Shown: positions 40,261 through 49,647 of the stretch, piece by piece
Layout of the letters: every line of letters starts with the position of its first letter
How positions within the stretch are numbered: the stretch's first letter is position 1
Source of the DNA: JBOZRQ01 sp050789255
Lineage (GTDB): Bacteria > Bacillota > Sulfobacillia > Symbiobacteriales > Symbiobacteriaceae
Direction: 5' to 3'
Length of the DNA: 64,000 bases
Assembly (NCBI GenBank): GCA_050789255.1
Contig: JBOZRQ010000040.1
Coordinates: forward strand, 1-64,000
The notes under the pieces: model-generated
What the model was told of the DNA's origin: nothing
The model's database searches: none
What the model saw: the letters and a program-made list of their open reading frames with translations, nothing else
Made by a program: the position numbers and the translations under genes

Positions 40261-41424
40261 GTGAGGGAGGGGCTCGCCATTCTGACCGACGAGATGCTAG
40301 AAGCGCTGCGATATGAGGGGGATGCGGCACCGGACCGCATCGTGACCGAGCTAGCCCAGGACGGTCAGATCGACCAGGTGAACCTGATCCTACGCCACCT
40401 GATCCAGAACAGCCAGCCAATTCCGGAGGAGCTGCCGGACAACATTGAGTTCTGGCTGCGGGACAACGGACGGCTCGCTGATGGTGTTGACCCTGAACGG
40501 CTGGACCGGGCTTCGGATCTGTTTGTGGAACACGGGGTCACCATCTCCTTAATTCTCTCGACAGCGGCGCTCGTGGAGTGCTATGCCGCCCGCAAGGGTG
40601 TGAAGGTGCTCACCTTCAGCTACCGGCTGGGACAGAACGCTTACCGCCGGGTAGCGGAGACGGCGCAGTTCGTGATCCTGGTGATGTCCCCCGGCGGGCT
40701 CTATGAGGACGGACAGGGGATCAAGGCGATCCAAAAGGTGCGCCTGATGCATGCGGCGATTCGATACCTGGTGAGCCAGACCGGACGGTGGCCCGAGGCC
40801 GATCTGGGCGTGCCGATCTGTCAGGAGGACCTGCTGGGGACCCTGCTCTCCTTCTCCTACATCGTCATTCGGGATCTTCGAAGGCTGGGGGTTGAGGTGA
40901 CCGACCAGCAGGCGGAGGATTACATCTACTTCTGGAACGTGGTCGGCGAGATGCTCGGGGTTCGCCCCGACATTCTGCCGCGGGATTTCGAGGATGCCCG
41001 GCTACTGACCGAGGCGATCGCCCGGCGGCACCACGGGCCGTCGCCCGAAGGGGTCGAGATGACCCGAGCCCTCCTGGAGATGCACGCCGACCTGATCCCC
41101 GGAGAGTTCTTCGACGGGATCGTCCCGGCGCTGACCCGGCATCTGGTTGGCGATCAGATCGCCGACTGGATGGAGATCCCCAAGTCCCGCTGGGCGGCCG
41201 TCATCAAGCACAAGCAGAAGATCGGCGGCATTCTGGACGCCTTCCAGCGGAACTCCGACATGGTGCGGAACGTGGTTAACCGGCTGGGCATGTCGCTGAT
41301 GACCAGGCAGGCGATCGCCCTGACCGGCTACCAGCGTGCCGCCTTTGAAATTCCGACGCAGCTGCGGCAAGTTTGGGGCATTCCGGATCAGCCGCCTGCC
41401 GCCGCCGGGGAGGAGACACCATGA
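40261..41424 (+). CDS. MpaB/DUF2236-family oxygenase-like protein
   Basis: The roughly 387-residue protein belongs to the MpaB/rubber-oxygenase (Lcp) catalytic-domain family of haem proteins. The conserved signs are R-R-V-A-E-T (the R-x3-T pair) and V-R-L-M-H-A-A-I-R, whose His is the expected haem ligand. GTG 40261 is given as the first canonical start, but GGAGG at 40266-40270 lies within it and points to ATT 40279 (8-base gap). The stop overlaps the next gene (ATGA). It may pass electrons or oxygen chemistry to the coupled flavoprotein; the substrate is unknown. Confidence 0.82.
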   Translation: MREGLAILTDEMLEALRYEGDAAPDRIVTELAQDGQIDQVNLILRHLIQNSQPIPEELPDNIEFWLRDNGRLADGVDPERLDRASDLFVEHGVTISLILSTAALVECYAARKGVKVLTFSYRLGQNAYRRVAETAQFVILVMSPGGLYEDGQGIKAIQKVRLMHAAIRYLVSQTGRWPEADLGVPICQEDLLGTLLSFSYIVIRDLRRLGVEVTDQQAEDYIYFWNVVGEMLGVRPDILPRDFEDARLLTEAIARRHHGPSPEGVEMTRALLEMHADLIPGEFFDGIVPALTRHLVGDQIADWMEIPKSRWAAVIKHKQKIGGILDAFQRNSDMVRNVVNRLGMSLMTRQAIALTGYQRAAFEIPTQLRQVWGIPDQPPAAAGEETP

Positions 41425-43016
41425 AGCGGCCTGCACGCATTCTGATCCTGGGCGGCGGCTACGTGGCCATCAGCGCGACGCGGGCGCTGCGGTCGGCCAT
41501 CAAGCGGGGCGAAGTTGAAGTCACCGTGGTCAGCCGGGAGAACTACCACGTGTTCCACGGCTTCGTGTCGGAGATGGTGACCGGGCGCATCGGGCCAAGC
41601 CAGATCCTTAGCCCGGTGCGGCGGATCTTTGCCCCCGCCAAGGTGCATGTGGGCGAGATCGACTCGATCGACACCGCTGAGCAGTGCGTTACGGTGAGCC
41701 GGCACCTGGACGGGCGCAAGACCGTACTCCACTATGACCACATTCTGCTGTGTCTGGGCTCCGTGGATAACCTGGAAGCCTACCCCGGGTTGGGTGAGCA
41801 TGCCTTCAAGCTGAAGACCTACGACGATTGCTTCCGGCTGCGGAACCACATCCTCACCATGTTCGAGCTGGCCGAGGTGGAGACCGACCCGGAGGAGCGC
41901 CGGCGGCTGCTCACCTTCTTCGTGGCAGGCGGCGGGTATGCCGGCACGGAACTCGCCGGGGAGCTAGGCGATTATGTGCGGCTGTTGACGCAGCGGGAGT
42001 ACCGGTCCATTCGCCGGGAGGAGTGCCGGGTGGTGTTAGTCCACCCCGGCCAGAGCATATTGCCGGAGCTGCATGGCAGCGGCCACCCGCGGCTGGTAGA
42101 GTACGCCACCCGGCACATGCGAAAGCTTGGCGTCGAGTTGATGACCAGTACCCGGGTCGCCTGGGCGACCCCCGGCGAGGTCGGGCTTTCCGACGGCACC
42201 CGGGTCCCGACCCGCACGATCATCAGCGCGGTGGGCACGAAGCCGGCGCCCCTGCTGGCCACGCTGCCGATCACCAAGGATGAGCGCGGCAAGGCGGCCA
42301 CCGACCGGACCATGCAGGTCCAGGGGGCGCCGAACATTTGGGCCGCGGGCGACTGCGCCGCCGTGCCCCACCCGAAGGGCGGAACCTGCCCGCCCGTGGG
42401 CATCTTTGCGCTCCAGCAGGGCGCCCACGCTGCCAAGAACATGCTGCGGGCGATCCGCGGCGAGCAGTTGAAGCCGTTCAGCTTCACCGGCCTTGGCCAG
42501 GCGGTCTCCATCGGGCGCCGAACGGCGGTGGCCGAGAGCTTTGGCATCGAGTTCAAGGGGCTCATCTGCTGGCTCATCTGGCGGATGATGCTCTTCACCG
42601 TGATCCCGACCTGGGACCGCAGGCTGCGGCTCCTGGCCGACTGGCTGATTTGGCCGCTGGTGGGCCGCGACATTGTGGAAATGAGCGTCGCCGACGCCGA
42701 CGACTACGAGATCAGCCACCAGGTCTACCAGCCCGGCGAGGTGATCGTGGCGCAAGGGCAGGTCGACCGCTACCTCTACCTGGTGACCGAGGGCGAGGTG
42801 GAGGTGGTCGGGGACGGTCAGGCGCCCACCGTTCTGGGCCCAGGTTGCCACTTCGGCCTGACCTTTGATGTGCCGGCGCCCTCCGAACTTGTGCGGGCGA
42901 GGTCGGTGGTGCGAGTCGCAGCGGTGCGGGAGGATCAGGTCGACCGCCTGAAGGCGCTCCTCGCTCCGCTCAATCTGGTAGGCGGCACGGAACAGGCTGG
43001 ATCGCCTATTGCATAG
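41421..43016 (+). CDS. NDH-2-like FAD/NAD(P)H oxidoreductase with cyclic-nucleotide domain
   Basis: The 531-residue protein has FAD and NAD(P) Rossmann motifs (G-G-G-Y-V-A near 11-16 and V-A-G-G-G-Y-A-G-T-E near 167-176), the A-G-D-C-A-A-V flavin motif, and a type II NADH dehydrogenase-like amphipathic C-terminal region (about 370-400). A cNMP-binding/CAP-ED domain follows (about 425-515: P-G-E-V-I-V-A-Q-G-Q...Y-L-Y-L-V-T-E-G-E-V-E-V). ATG 41421 overlaps the MpaB-like stop, so translation is coupled. A nucleotide- or signal-gated electron donor is inferred. Confidence 0.85.
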   Translation: MKRPARILILGGGYVAISATRALRSAIKRGEVEVTVVSRENYHVFHGFVSEMVTGRIGPSQILSPVRRIFAPAKVHVGEIDSIDTAEQCVTVSRHLDGRKTVLHYDHILLCLGSVDNLEAYPGLGEHAFKLKTYDDCFRLRNHILTMFELAEVETDPEERRRLLTFFVAGGGYAGTELAGELGDYVRLLTQREYRSIRREECRVVLVHPGQSILPELHGSGHPRLVEYATRHMRKLGVELMTSTRVAWATPGEVGLSDGTRVPTRTIISAVGTKPAPLLATLPITKDERGKAATDRTMQVQGAPNIWAAGDCAAVPHPKGGTCPPVGIFALQQGAHAAKNMLRAIRGEQLKPFSFTGLGQAVSIGRRTAVAESFGIEFKGLICWLIWRMMLFTVIPTWDRRLRLLADWLIWPLVGRDIVEMSVADADDYEISHQVYQPGEVIVAQGQVDRYLYLVTEGEVEVVGDGQAPTVLGPGCHFGLTFDVPAPSELVRARSVVRVAAVREDQVDRLKALLAPLNLVGGTEQAGSPIA

Positions 43017-43043
43017 TTATACATGTAGCGTTATAATCATGCA
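43009..43043 (+). promoter_or_regulatory. Arginine operator/promoter of argG
   Basis: ARG boxes TGCATAGTTATACA (43010-43023) and GTTATAATCATGCA (43030-43043) lie 20 bp apart. TTGCAT (43009-43014) and TATAAT (43032-43037) with a 17-bp spacer lie inside them. Box 1 overlaps the stop codon of the upstream flavoprotein gene. Confidence 0.9.
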
Positions 43044-43092
43044 AGACCGTCCGCAGGTACCCCTGTAAGATTAAGGAGGCGCCCTGAAGAGC

Positions 43093-44301
43093 ATGGCGAA
43101 GAAGAAGTGCGTGTTGGCCTACTCTGGTGGCCTGGACACCTCGGTAGCGATTCACTGGATCAAGGAGAACTACGACTGCGACGTCGTCGCCATGTCCGCC
43201 GACGTGGGCGCCAACGATAAGGACCTGGACTTCATCAAGCAGAAGGCGCTCAGCATTGGCGCCTCGGCTAGCTATATCTACGATGCGAAGGACGACTTCG
43301 CCTATAACTTCATCCTGCCGACCCTGAAGGCCAACGCCATCTACGAGAGCAAGTACTACCTCTCCGCCTCGCTCTCCCGCCCGCTGATCTCCAAGCTGCT
43401 GGTGGAGGTGGCCGAGAAGGAGGGCGCCGACTTCGTCGCCCACGGCTGCACCGGCAAGGGCAACGACCAGGTCCGCTTCGAGGTCTCCGTGGCGGCGCTC
43501 AACCCGAACCTGAAAGTGATCGCCCCCGTGCGTGACTGGGGCTGGAGCCGGGAAGAGGAGATCGACTACGCCTCCAAGCACGGCATTCCCGTGCCCGTGG
43601 GCAAGGAGAACCCCTTCTCGCTGGACGTCAACCTCTGGGGCCGCTCATGCGAGGCTGGCGTGCTGGAGGACCCCTGGGCCGAGGCGCCCGAGGCGGCCTT
43701 CGAGTGGACCGTCAACCCCAAGGACGCCCCGAACGAGCCCGAGTATGTGGAGATCGGCTTTGAGAAGGGCGTGCCCGTTTCGGTCAATGGCGAGTCGATG
43801 GGCCTTGTCAAGCTGATCGAGACCGTCCATAACATCGCCGCCGCTCACGGCGTGGGCCGGATCGACCACGTGGAGAACCGCCTGGTGGGCATCAAGTCCC
43901 GCGAGGTATACGAAATGCCGGCCGCTACGGTCCTCACCCTGGCTCACAAGGAGCTGGAGACCGTCACCCTGCCCCGCGAGCTGCACCACTTCAAGCTGGG
44001 CCTGGAGCAGAAGTACGCCGAAATGGTCTACTTCGGCCTGTGGTTCCACCCCCTGAAGCAGGCGCTGGACGCCTTCATCGACAAGAGCCAGGAGACGGTG
44101 ACTGGCACCGTGCGGGTCAAGCTGTTCAAGGGTACCGCCCAGTGCGTCGGCCGCAAGTCGCCGGTTACGCTGTACAGCTATGACCTGGCCACCTACGACA
44201 AGGCCGACAAGTTCGACCACAAGGCCGCCAAGGGCTTCATCGACATCTTCGGCCTGCCGACGAAGGTCTTCTCCGCCGTCCAGAAGAACGCCGCCAAGTA
44301 A
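43093..44301 (+). CDS. argG: Argininosuccinate synthase
   Basis: ArgG joins citrulline and aspartate with ATP. The 402-residue enzyme has the PP-loop A-Y-S-G-G-L-D-T-S (9-17), T-G-K-G-N-D-Q-V-R-F-E for citrulline/aspartate binding (about 118-128), and D-V-N-L-W-G-R-S. ATG 43093 follows TAAGGAGG at 13 bases. It is monocistronic between the arginine operator and a strong terminator. Confidence 0.97.
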   Translation: MAKKKCVLAYSGGLDTSVAIHWIKENYDCDVVAMSADVGANDKDLDFIKQKALSIGASASYIYDAKDDFAYNFILPTLKANAIYESKYYLSASLSRPLISKLLVEVAEKEGADFVAHGCTGKGNDQVRFEVSVAALNPNLKVIAPVRDWGWSREEEIDYASKHGIPVPVGKENPFSLDVNLWGRSCEAGVLEDPWAEAPEAAFEWTVNPKDAPNEPEYVEIGFEKGVPVSVNGESMGLVKLIETVHNIAAAHGVGRIDHVENRLVGIKSREVYEMPAATVLTLAHKELETVTLPRELHHFKLGLEQKYAEMVYFGLWFHPLKQALDAFIDKSQETVTGTVRVKLFKGTAQCVGRKSPVTLYSYDLATYDKADKFDHKAAKGFIDIFGLPTKVFSAVQKNAAK

Positions 44302-44311
44302 GTAGTTCACA

Positions 44312-44340
44312 AGGCCGCCCCTTGCCGGGCGGCCTTTTTC
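44312..44340 (+). terminator. Intrinsic terminator after argG
   Basis: aggccgccc/gggcggcct (44312-44320, 44327-44335) followed by ttttt. The same two arms occur again at 44962-44986. Confidence 0.92.
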
Positions 44341-44350
44341 ACCGCGGCCC

Positions 44351-44947
44351 GTGCCCGATGTGCAGACTGTGGCCGGCCTGTTCCAGGAGATGTCCACCGC
44401 TGTTGACCGGACCACGACTTCCGCCCGGGAAGTGGCAGAGGGCGCCGTCAAAGCGGCGGAGATCGCCCGTTCCGGCGGCGCTGTGGTCGAACGGACAGTC
44501 GTATCCATGGATTCGAACCACCAGGTGGTGGAGCAGGGAGCAGCCCGCATCCGTGACCTCGGCAAGCTCTCGCATGAGATCAGCGCCATCACCGACAAGC
44601 TCGCATCCCGTTCCGCCGCCGAAGCCGGCGTAACCCTGCAGCAAATCCTTTCAACGGTCGACCATGCAGCGAAGTCGGTAGGAGAGATCGCATCGCTGGC
44701 AGCCGGGACCACGCAACAGGCCCAGAGCGTGGTGGACGCCTTTGCAACGATCGCGAGCACCATTGAAGCCAACTCGTTCTACATGGTGGAGATGGGTGCG
44801 GGTGCCGCCACGGTGGACCACGCGGTGGGGCAGATTGCCGCCACGTCCCAAAGCAACGCAGATGCCACGGAAAGTGTTTCGGCGGTCGTCCAGCAGCTGA
44901 GCGCTTCCGCTGAGCTGCGCGGCCAGGTCGGGCGTTTCCGTTTGTAG
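44351..44947 (+). pseudogene. Remnant of a methyl-accepting chemotaxis protein
   Basis: The 198-residue frame reads like the cytoplasmic part of a chemoreceptor: heptad-rich A-x-x-V-x-x helices, E-I-S-A-I-T-D, R-S-A-A-E-A-G, and the typical receptor end L-R-G-Q-V-G-R-F-R-L. The sensor, membrane and HAMP parts are missing, and the hairpin tip (N-L-L-A-L-N-A-A-I-E-A-A-R-A-G-E type) that contacts CheA/CheW is deleted between A-I-T-D-K-L-A and S-R-S-A-A-E. The join looks in-frame, consistent with R-K-L-A-E-R-S of intact receptors. It could not signal to CheA and has no proper ribosome site. Confidence 0.75.
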
Positions 44948-44961
44948 TGGTTCCAGCCGCT

Positions 44962-44990
44962 AGGCCGCCCTCCCAGGGGGCGGCCTTCTT
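44962..44990 (+). terminator. Terminator after the chemoreceptor remnant
   Basis: aggccgccc/gggcggcct (44962-44970, 44978-44986) followed by tctt. The arms are identical to those of the argG terminator; only the loops differ. Confidence 0.75.
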
Positions 44991-45053
44991 GCTGAAGTGG
45001 CAGGAATGACCTTACACGAGGAGAATACCCGTTAGTACGAGGGGGGAACTGCC

Positions 45054-45662
45054 GTGACGCGTACATACTATCGCCTCTCGCTCAGCGCTGTGTGTGCCTT
45101 TGCGGCGCTCGCTGGCCCCGTGATCTTCCTGGAGGACCGCCTTCGCGTGGGTTATTTGATCGGGGGGCTGGCGGCTGCCCTGCTAACCTGGGGTCTTCTG
45201 TGGGTGGTGATGGCCATGGAGCCTCACCTGTCGACCGTGTTGCTGGGGGTAGCCGGGGCCAGCGCCGCGGTCTTCTCCTGGATGCGAATCTCCATGGTCA
45301 CGGTCTTTGCGGTCATCCCACACGTGCTGCAGGCGGGGCTTTCTCGCTTCGATCCGGTGTGGCTTATGGGTGGGCTGGCGCCGCTGGTGATCGTGGCGGT
45401 TGCCTGGTGGCGGGCCGGCCATGACTCCACACCGCTGGGACGGGCTCTGCTATCGGGTCTCTTCCGCTTCTCGGGGCCGCTGCTTGGGCTTACCCTGGCG
45501 GTAAAGGCCCTGGGTCTGGCCAAGCAGTACGTCTGGCTGTCACTGTTTACCGGTGTCATGTTCCTGGTGCTCGACGGGTTGGGCGCCGGTGGCGACCTGC
45601 CGCTCCGAACCGGCTCCGACCGGGAGTTGGGCGGTTCGGATCCCAATCTGTTTACACTTTAA
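45054..45662 (+). CDS. Six-span membrane protein (unknown)
   Basis: A 202-residue hydrophobic protein with about six membrane helices and a short polar C-terminus (R-T-G-S-D-R-E-L-G-G-S-D). GTG 45054 follows GGGGGGAA. The family is not recognised. It ends where the promoter of the following leader/efflux unit begins; the -35 element overlaps its last codons. Confidence 0.65.
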   Translation: MTRTYYRLSLSAVCAFAALAGPVIFLEDRLRVGYLIGGLAAALLTWGLLWVVMAMEPHLSTVLLGVAGASAAVFSWMRISMVTVFAVIPHVLQAGLSRFDPVWLMGGLAPLVIVAVAWWRAGHDSTPLGRALLSGLFRFSGPLLGLTLAVKALGLAKQYVWLSLFTGVMFLVLDGLGAGGDLPLRTGSDRELGGSDPNLFTL

Positions 45663-45679
45663 GAAACGTTTGCTACAAT
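45651..45679 (+). promoter_or_regulatory. Promoter of the leader-peptide/MFS unit
   Basis: TTTACA (45651-45656) and TACAAT (45674-45679) are 17 bp apart. Transcription would start near 45686, giving a leader of about 210 bases before the efflux gene. Confidence 0.8.
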
Positions 45680-45704
45680 AGCCGGGATTGGAGGTGTGTC
45701 CGCA

Positions 45705-45782
45705 ATGCCTCTCTGGCGTTTGTACCAGTGTCCCATGAAAAAGGCGCGTGGGGAGGGGGAAAGTATGCCCTTTTGGGCCTAG
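45705..45782 (+). CDS. Leader peptide upstream of MFS efflux gene (25 codons)
   Basis: ATG 45705 has GGAGG (45690-45694) 10 bases upstream and opens a 25-codon frame beginning M-P-L-W-R-L-Y-Q-C-P and ending F-W-A before TAG 45780-45782. The segment gtgtccgc (45696-45703) just before the ATG pairs with gcggacac (45782-45789) at the stop, so a stem closes exactly around the ORF. A translating ribosome must open it. With the terminator and alternative pairings downstream this fits ribosome-mediated attenuation of an antibiotic efflux gene. No homologue is recalled. Confidence 0.7.
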   Translation: MPLWRLYQCPMKKARGEGESMPFWA

Positions 45783-45800
45783 CGGACACCCATTAGCCAG

Positions 45801-45870
45801 CTGCCAGCTGGCACCCACGGGAACAACCCCGACCGTGGCAGAGGCGTATGCGCTCTGCCACGGTCTTTTA
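45801..45870 (+). promoter_or_regulatory. Attenuator: terminator with alternative antiterminator pairings
   Basis: The terminator is a perfect 13-bp stem gaccgtggcagag/ctctgccacggtc (45831-45843, 45853-45865) with a tttta tail. Upstream, ccacgg (45815-45820) can pair with ccgtgg (45833-45838) and ctgcca (45801-45806) with tggcag (45837-45842); either would disarm the terminator's left arm. A 12-bp palindrome TGCCAGCTGGCA (45802-45813) competes. The order leader ORF, antiterminator, terminator, ribosome site fits transcription attenuation. Confidence 0.7.
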
Positions 45871-45896
45871 TTATGCCTTTTAGGAGGACTCACGTT

Positions 45897-47084
45897 ATGG
45901 ACCGTCGCCTTAGCCGTAACATCTGGGCTCTGACCGTTGCTACGGGCATCTCCCGGTTTGGTGACCACTTTCAGTTCCTGGCGGTCGCCACCGTCACCTA
46001 CGCCATGACTCGCTCCCCGCTTGCCACAGCGGTCCAGTCCGCCATTCCGTTTCTGCCCTATGTGCTCTTCGCCCGGTGGGGGGGAGCGGCGGCTGACCGC
46101 TTCAATCCCAGGGTAGTCTTTGGGGTCACCCACGTGCTCCGGGCGCTGCTCGCCCTGAGCTATCTGCTGACCGATAACTTCCTGGTCATGTTTGCTCTCA
46201 ACTTTGTCGGCGCTACCATTGGCGTCTTCATGGGGCCCTCCCGGGCAGCCCTGCTGCCCAAACTGGTCGGCCGGGAGCACCTCCTGAAGGTAAACGCCCG
46301 GCAGAGCACCGTCACCGGCGTTGCTGAACTGTTCGGCCCGGCAATCGCCGGGTGGGCCGTGCTGCAGTGGGGCAGCCACTGGTCGTTTATCATCAACGCC
46401 CTCAGCTTCTTGGCGCCCGCCACGGCCATGCTGCTGGTCCGTGAGGTATCGGGCGACAAGGCCGCAGCCCGCAAGAATGGCGCGGCTGCGCCGAAGGAAA
46501 GCACCTGGCTCTTCCTGAAGGGGCGCCCTGACCTGATGAAGCTGCTGGCCGCCCATGGCATCTTCATGTTTGGCATGTGGGCCGTCAACGGCACCTATTT
46601 CCCCTATGTAGTGGAGGTGCTTGGCAAGGGCACCGAAGCGGTGGGCTGGGCGATTTCGGCTTACTTCGGCGCCAGCCTGCTGGTCGGGTTCGTCCTGGAG
46701 CGCTGGGGTCAGCACCTGCGCAGCCAGCGGCTGCTCATGGGCGGATACGTGAGTGGTTCCCTGGTCTGGGTGACCTACACCCTGGTCCACTCCGTGCCGC
46801 TGATGGTGGGCCTCAACCTGCTCGACGGCACCGTGTACACCTGGGCCACGACCCTCTTCACCACCCGCGTTCAGGAGGAGGCGCCGGACGGCTCCGTCGG
46901 CCGGATTACCGCCTTTATGCGGGGCATCGAGGACTTCTGCTGCATCGTGGGCATTCTGTCCGGGGGCGTCGTGGCGACCTACTTCGGGGTGGTCACGGGC
47001 TTCCGGGTCGCCGCAGGGCTGTGTGTCGGGCTTCTGGGGCTACTGATCATCGGCTCGGCCTACCGCCGGCTGAGGATTGCATGA
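45897..47084 (+). CDS. MFS efflux transporter, MefA/MFS_3-like
   Basis: The 395-residue, 12-span exporter starts M-D-R-R-L-S-R-N-I-W-A-L and has the pattern of macrolide-efflux-type MFS_3 proteins: G-D-x-F-x-F-L-A-V-A-T...A-A-D-R-F-N-P-R in loop 2-3 and G-P-S-R-A-A-L-L-P-K-L-V-G after TM4. It probably expels an antibiotic or other translation-active compound, which the attenuated leader would sense; this link is inference. ATG 45897 follows TTAGGAGG. The stop overlaps the argH operator. Confidence 0.82.
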   Translation: MDRRLSRNIWALTVATGISRFGDHFQFLAVATVTYAMTRSPLATAVQSAIPFLPYVLFARWGGAAADRFNPRVVFGVTHVLRALLALSYLLTDNFLVMFALNFVGATIGVFMGPSRAALLPKLVGREHLLKVNARQSTVTGVAELFGPAIAGWAVLQWGSHWSFIINALSFLAPATAMLLVREVSGDKAAARKNGAAAPKESTWLFLKGRPDLMKLLAAHGIFMFGMWAVNGTYFPYVVEVLGKGTEAVGWAISAYFGASLLVGFVLERWGQHLRSQRLLMGGYVSGSLVWVTYTLVHSVPLMVGLNLLDGTVYTWATTLFTTRVQEEAPDGSVGRITAFMRGIEDFCCIVGILSGGVVATYFGVVTGFRVAAGLCVGLLGLLIIGSAYRRLRIA

Positions 47085-47112
47085 GTATACATCAAATAGT
47101 ATACTTATGCGG
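47078..47112 (+). promoter_or_regulatory. Arginine operator/promoter of argH
   Basis: ARG boxes TGCATGAGTATACA (47079-47092) and AGTATACTTATGCG (47099-47112) lie 20 bp apart. TTGCAT (47078-47083) and TATACT (47101-47106), spacer 17 bp, lie inside the boxes. Box 1 overlaps the stop codon of the MFS gene. Confidence 0.9.
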
Positions 47113-47140
47113 AGTGATTCAAGTGAGGTGTTGATCGCCC

Positions 47141-48526
<1,386 letters not shown>

Positions 48527-48536
48527 CGATACCCGG

Positions 48537-48570
48537 AACGGCCTGCACCGCAAGGAGCAGGCCGTTTTTC
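48537..48570 (+). terminator. Intrinsic terminator after argH
   Basis: A perfect 10-bp stem aacggcctgc/gcaggccgtt (48537-48546, 48557-48566) with ttttt. Confidence 0.92.
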
Positions 48571-48597
48571 TATCCCCATTTCGATACACATGGACTC

Positions 48598-48627
48598 TGG
48601 AAACGGTGCCAAGGTTTAAGGTATAAT
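48598..48627 (+). promoter_or_regulatory. Probable promoter of the diguanylate cyclase gene
   Basis: TATAAT (48622-48627) is a perfect -10. A weak -35 candidate TGGAAA lies 18 bp upstream. The gene starts about 50 bp downstream. Confidence 0.55.
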
Positions 48628-48675
48628 TGTCTCGAACATACAGTTATTTTACGCTTGTGAAAGGGGATTCGCCGC

Positions 48676-49647
48676 ATGAAGGAGCAGCCCTTGATTCTGC
48701 TCGTGGACGATGATGCCTATGTGCGGCGCTTTTTCGGCCAGCAGTTGAAGCAGGCTGGTTACCGGGTGGACGAGGTCGAGAGTGGGGACCGGGCCCTGGA
48801 AGCAATACGCTCGCTGCGCCCGGACCTGGTGCTGCTCGACATTCTGATGCCCGGGCTGAACGGCCTGGCCGTATGCGCCCGCATGCGCGTCGACGCTGAG
48901 GTAGGGGACACCCCGGTCCTGTTCCTGAGCTCCGCCGACGACATTCCCACCAAGGCCGCCGGCTTTCAGCTGGGCGCCCACGACTTCCTCTCCAAGACCA
49001 TCGACCCCCGGGAGCTGGAGATTCGGGTGAAGGCGGCCCTGGCGGCCAAGCTGCAGCGCGACGCCCTCAAGGAGGCGGCGATTCGCCTGCGGAGCGAGGC
49101 CCTGCGGCTCCAGCAGGAGGCACAGGTCGACCCGCTCACAGGGCTTCCGAACCGGCGAGCCCTCATGGAGGGGGGCGACCGAGCCATGTACCTGGCCAGG
49201 TACATGGAACAGCCCGTCTCCCTGTACATGATCGATGTGGACCACTTTAAGAAGGTCAACGACACCTGGGGCCATGCAGCAGGGGACCGCATCCTCAAGC
49301 AGGTGGCGACCCGCATCCGGGCCAACCTGCGGGAAGGGGATCTGTGCGCCCGCTTCGGCGGCGAGGAGTTCTCGGCGGTGCTCCCCGGCGCCAACCTCGG
49401 CGATGCGGTTGGGGTAGCCGAGCGCATTCGCCAGTGCATCGAAGCGCACCGGTTCTCCGCAGGGAAGGAGAAGGTGAGGGTCACGGTCTCCGTTGGGATC
49501 GCAGCGTTCCCGCAGGACGGGGCGACGCTGGAGGAGCTCCTGGAAGTAGCCGACCAGCGGCTGTATGCGGCAAAGGGGTCCGGGCGCAACCGGGTGATGC
49601 CGTCCGGGAAGCCGGAGCAGCCGGGCGCCGAGGTGCGGGGCGGGTGA
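48676..49647 (+). CDS. Response regulator diguanylate cyclase (REC-GGDEF)
   Basis: The 323-residue protein couples a receiver domain (about 5-122; D-D-D acidic pocket, phospho-acceptor Asp55, Lys107) to a GGDEF domain (about 150-310). The active-site loop is G-G-E-E-F (228-232), and an R-x-x-D inhibitory site (Arg219-Asp222) lies five residues before it, so product inhibition by c-di-GMP is expected. GAAAGGGG precedes ATG 48676. The orphan kinase at 34-36.5 kb is a possible partner, but this is only a guess. Confidence 0.92.
   Translation: MKEQPLILLVDDDAYVRRFFGQQLKQAGYRVDEVESGDRALEAIRSLRPDLVLLDILMPGLNGLAVCARMRVDAEVGDTPVLFLSSADDIPTKAAGFQLGAHDFLSKTIDPRELEIRVKAALAAKLQRDALKEAAIRLRSEALRLQQEAQVDPLTGLPNRRALMEGGDRAMYLARYMEQPVSLYMIDVDHFKKVNDTWGHAAGDRILKQVATRIRANLREGDLCARFGGEEFSAVLPGANLGDAVGVAERIRQCIEAHRFSAGKEKVRVTVSVGIAAFPQDGATLEELLEVADQRLYAAKGSGRNRVMPSGKPEQPGAEVRGG

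Noticed and set aside
45686..45870. Known riboswitch class in the efflux leader
   Set aside because: I compared it by eye with guanidine, fluoride, ZTP, cobalamin, yybP/ykoY and c-di-GMP consensus segments and found none. A leader peptide with attenuator explains the structure better.
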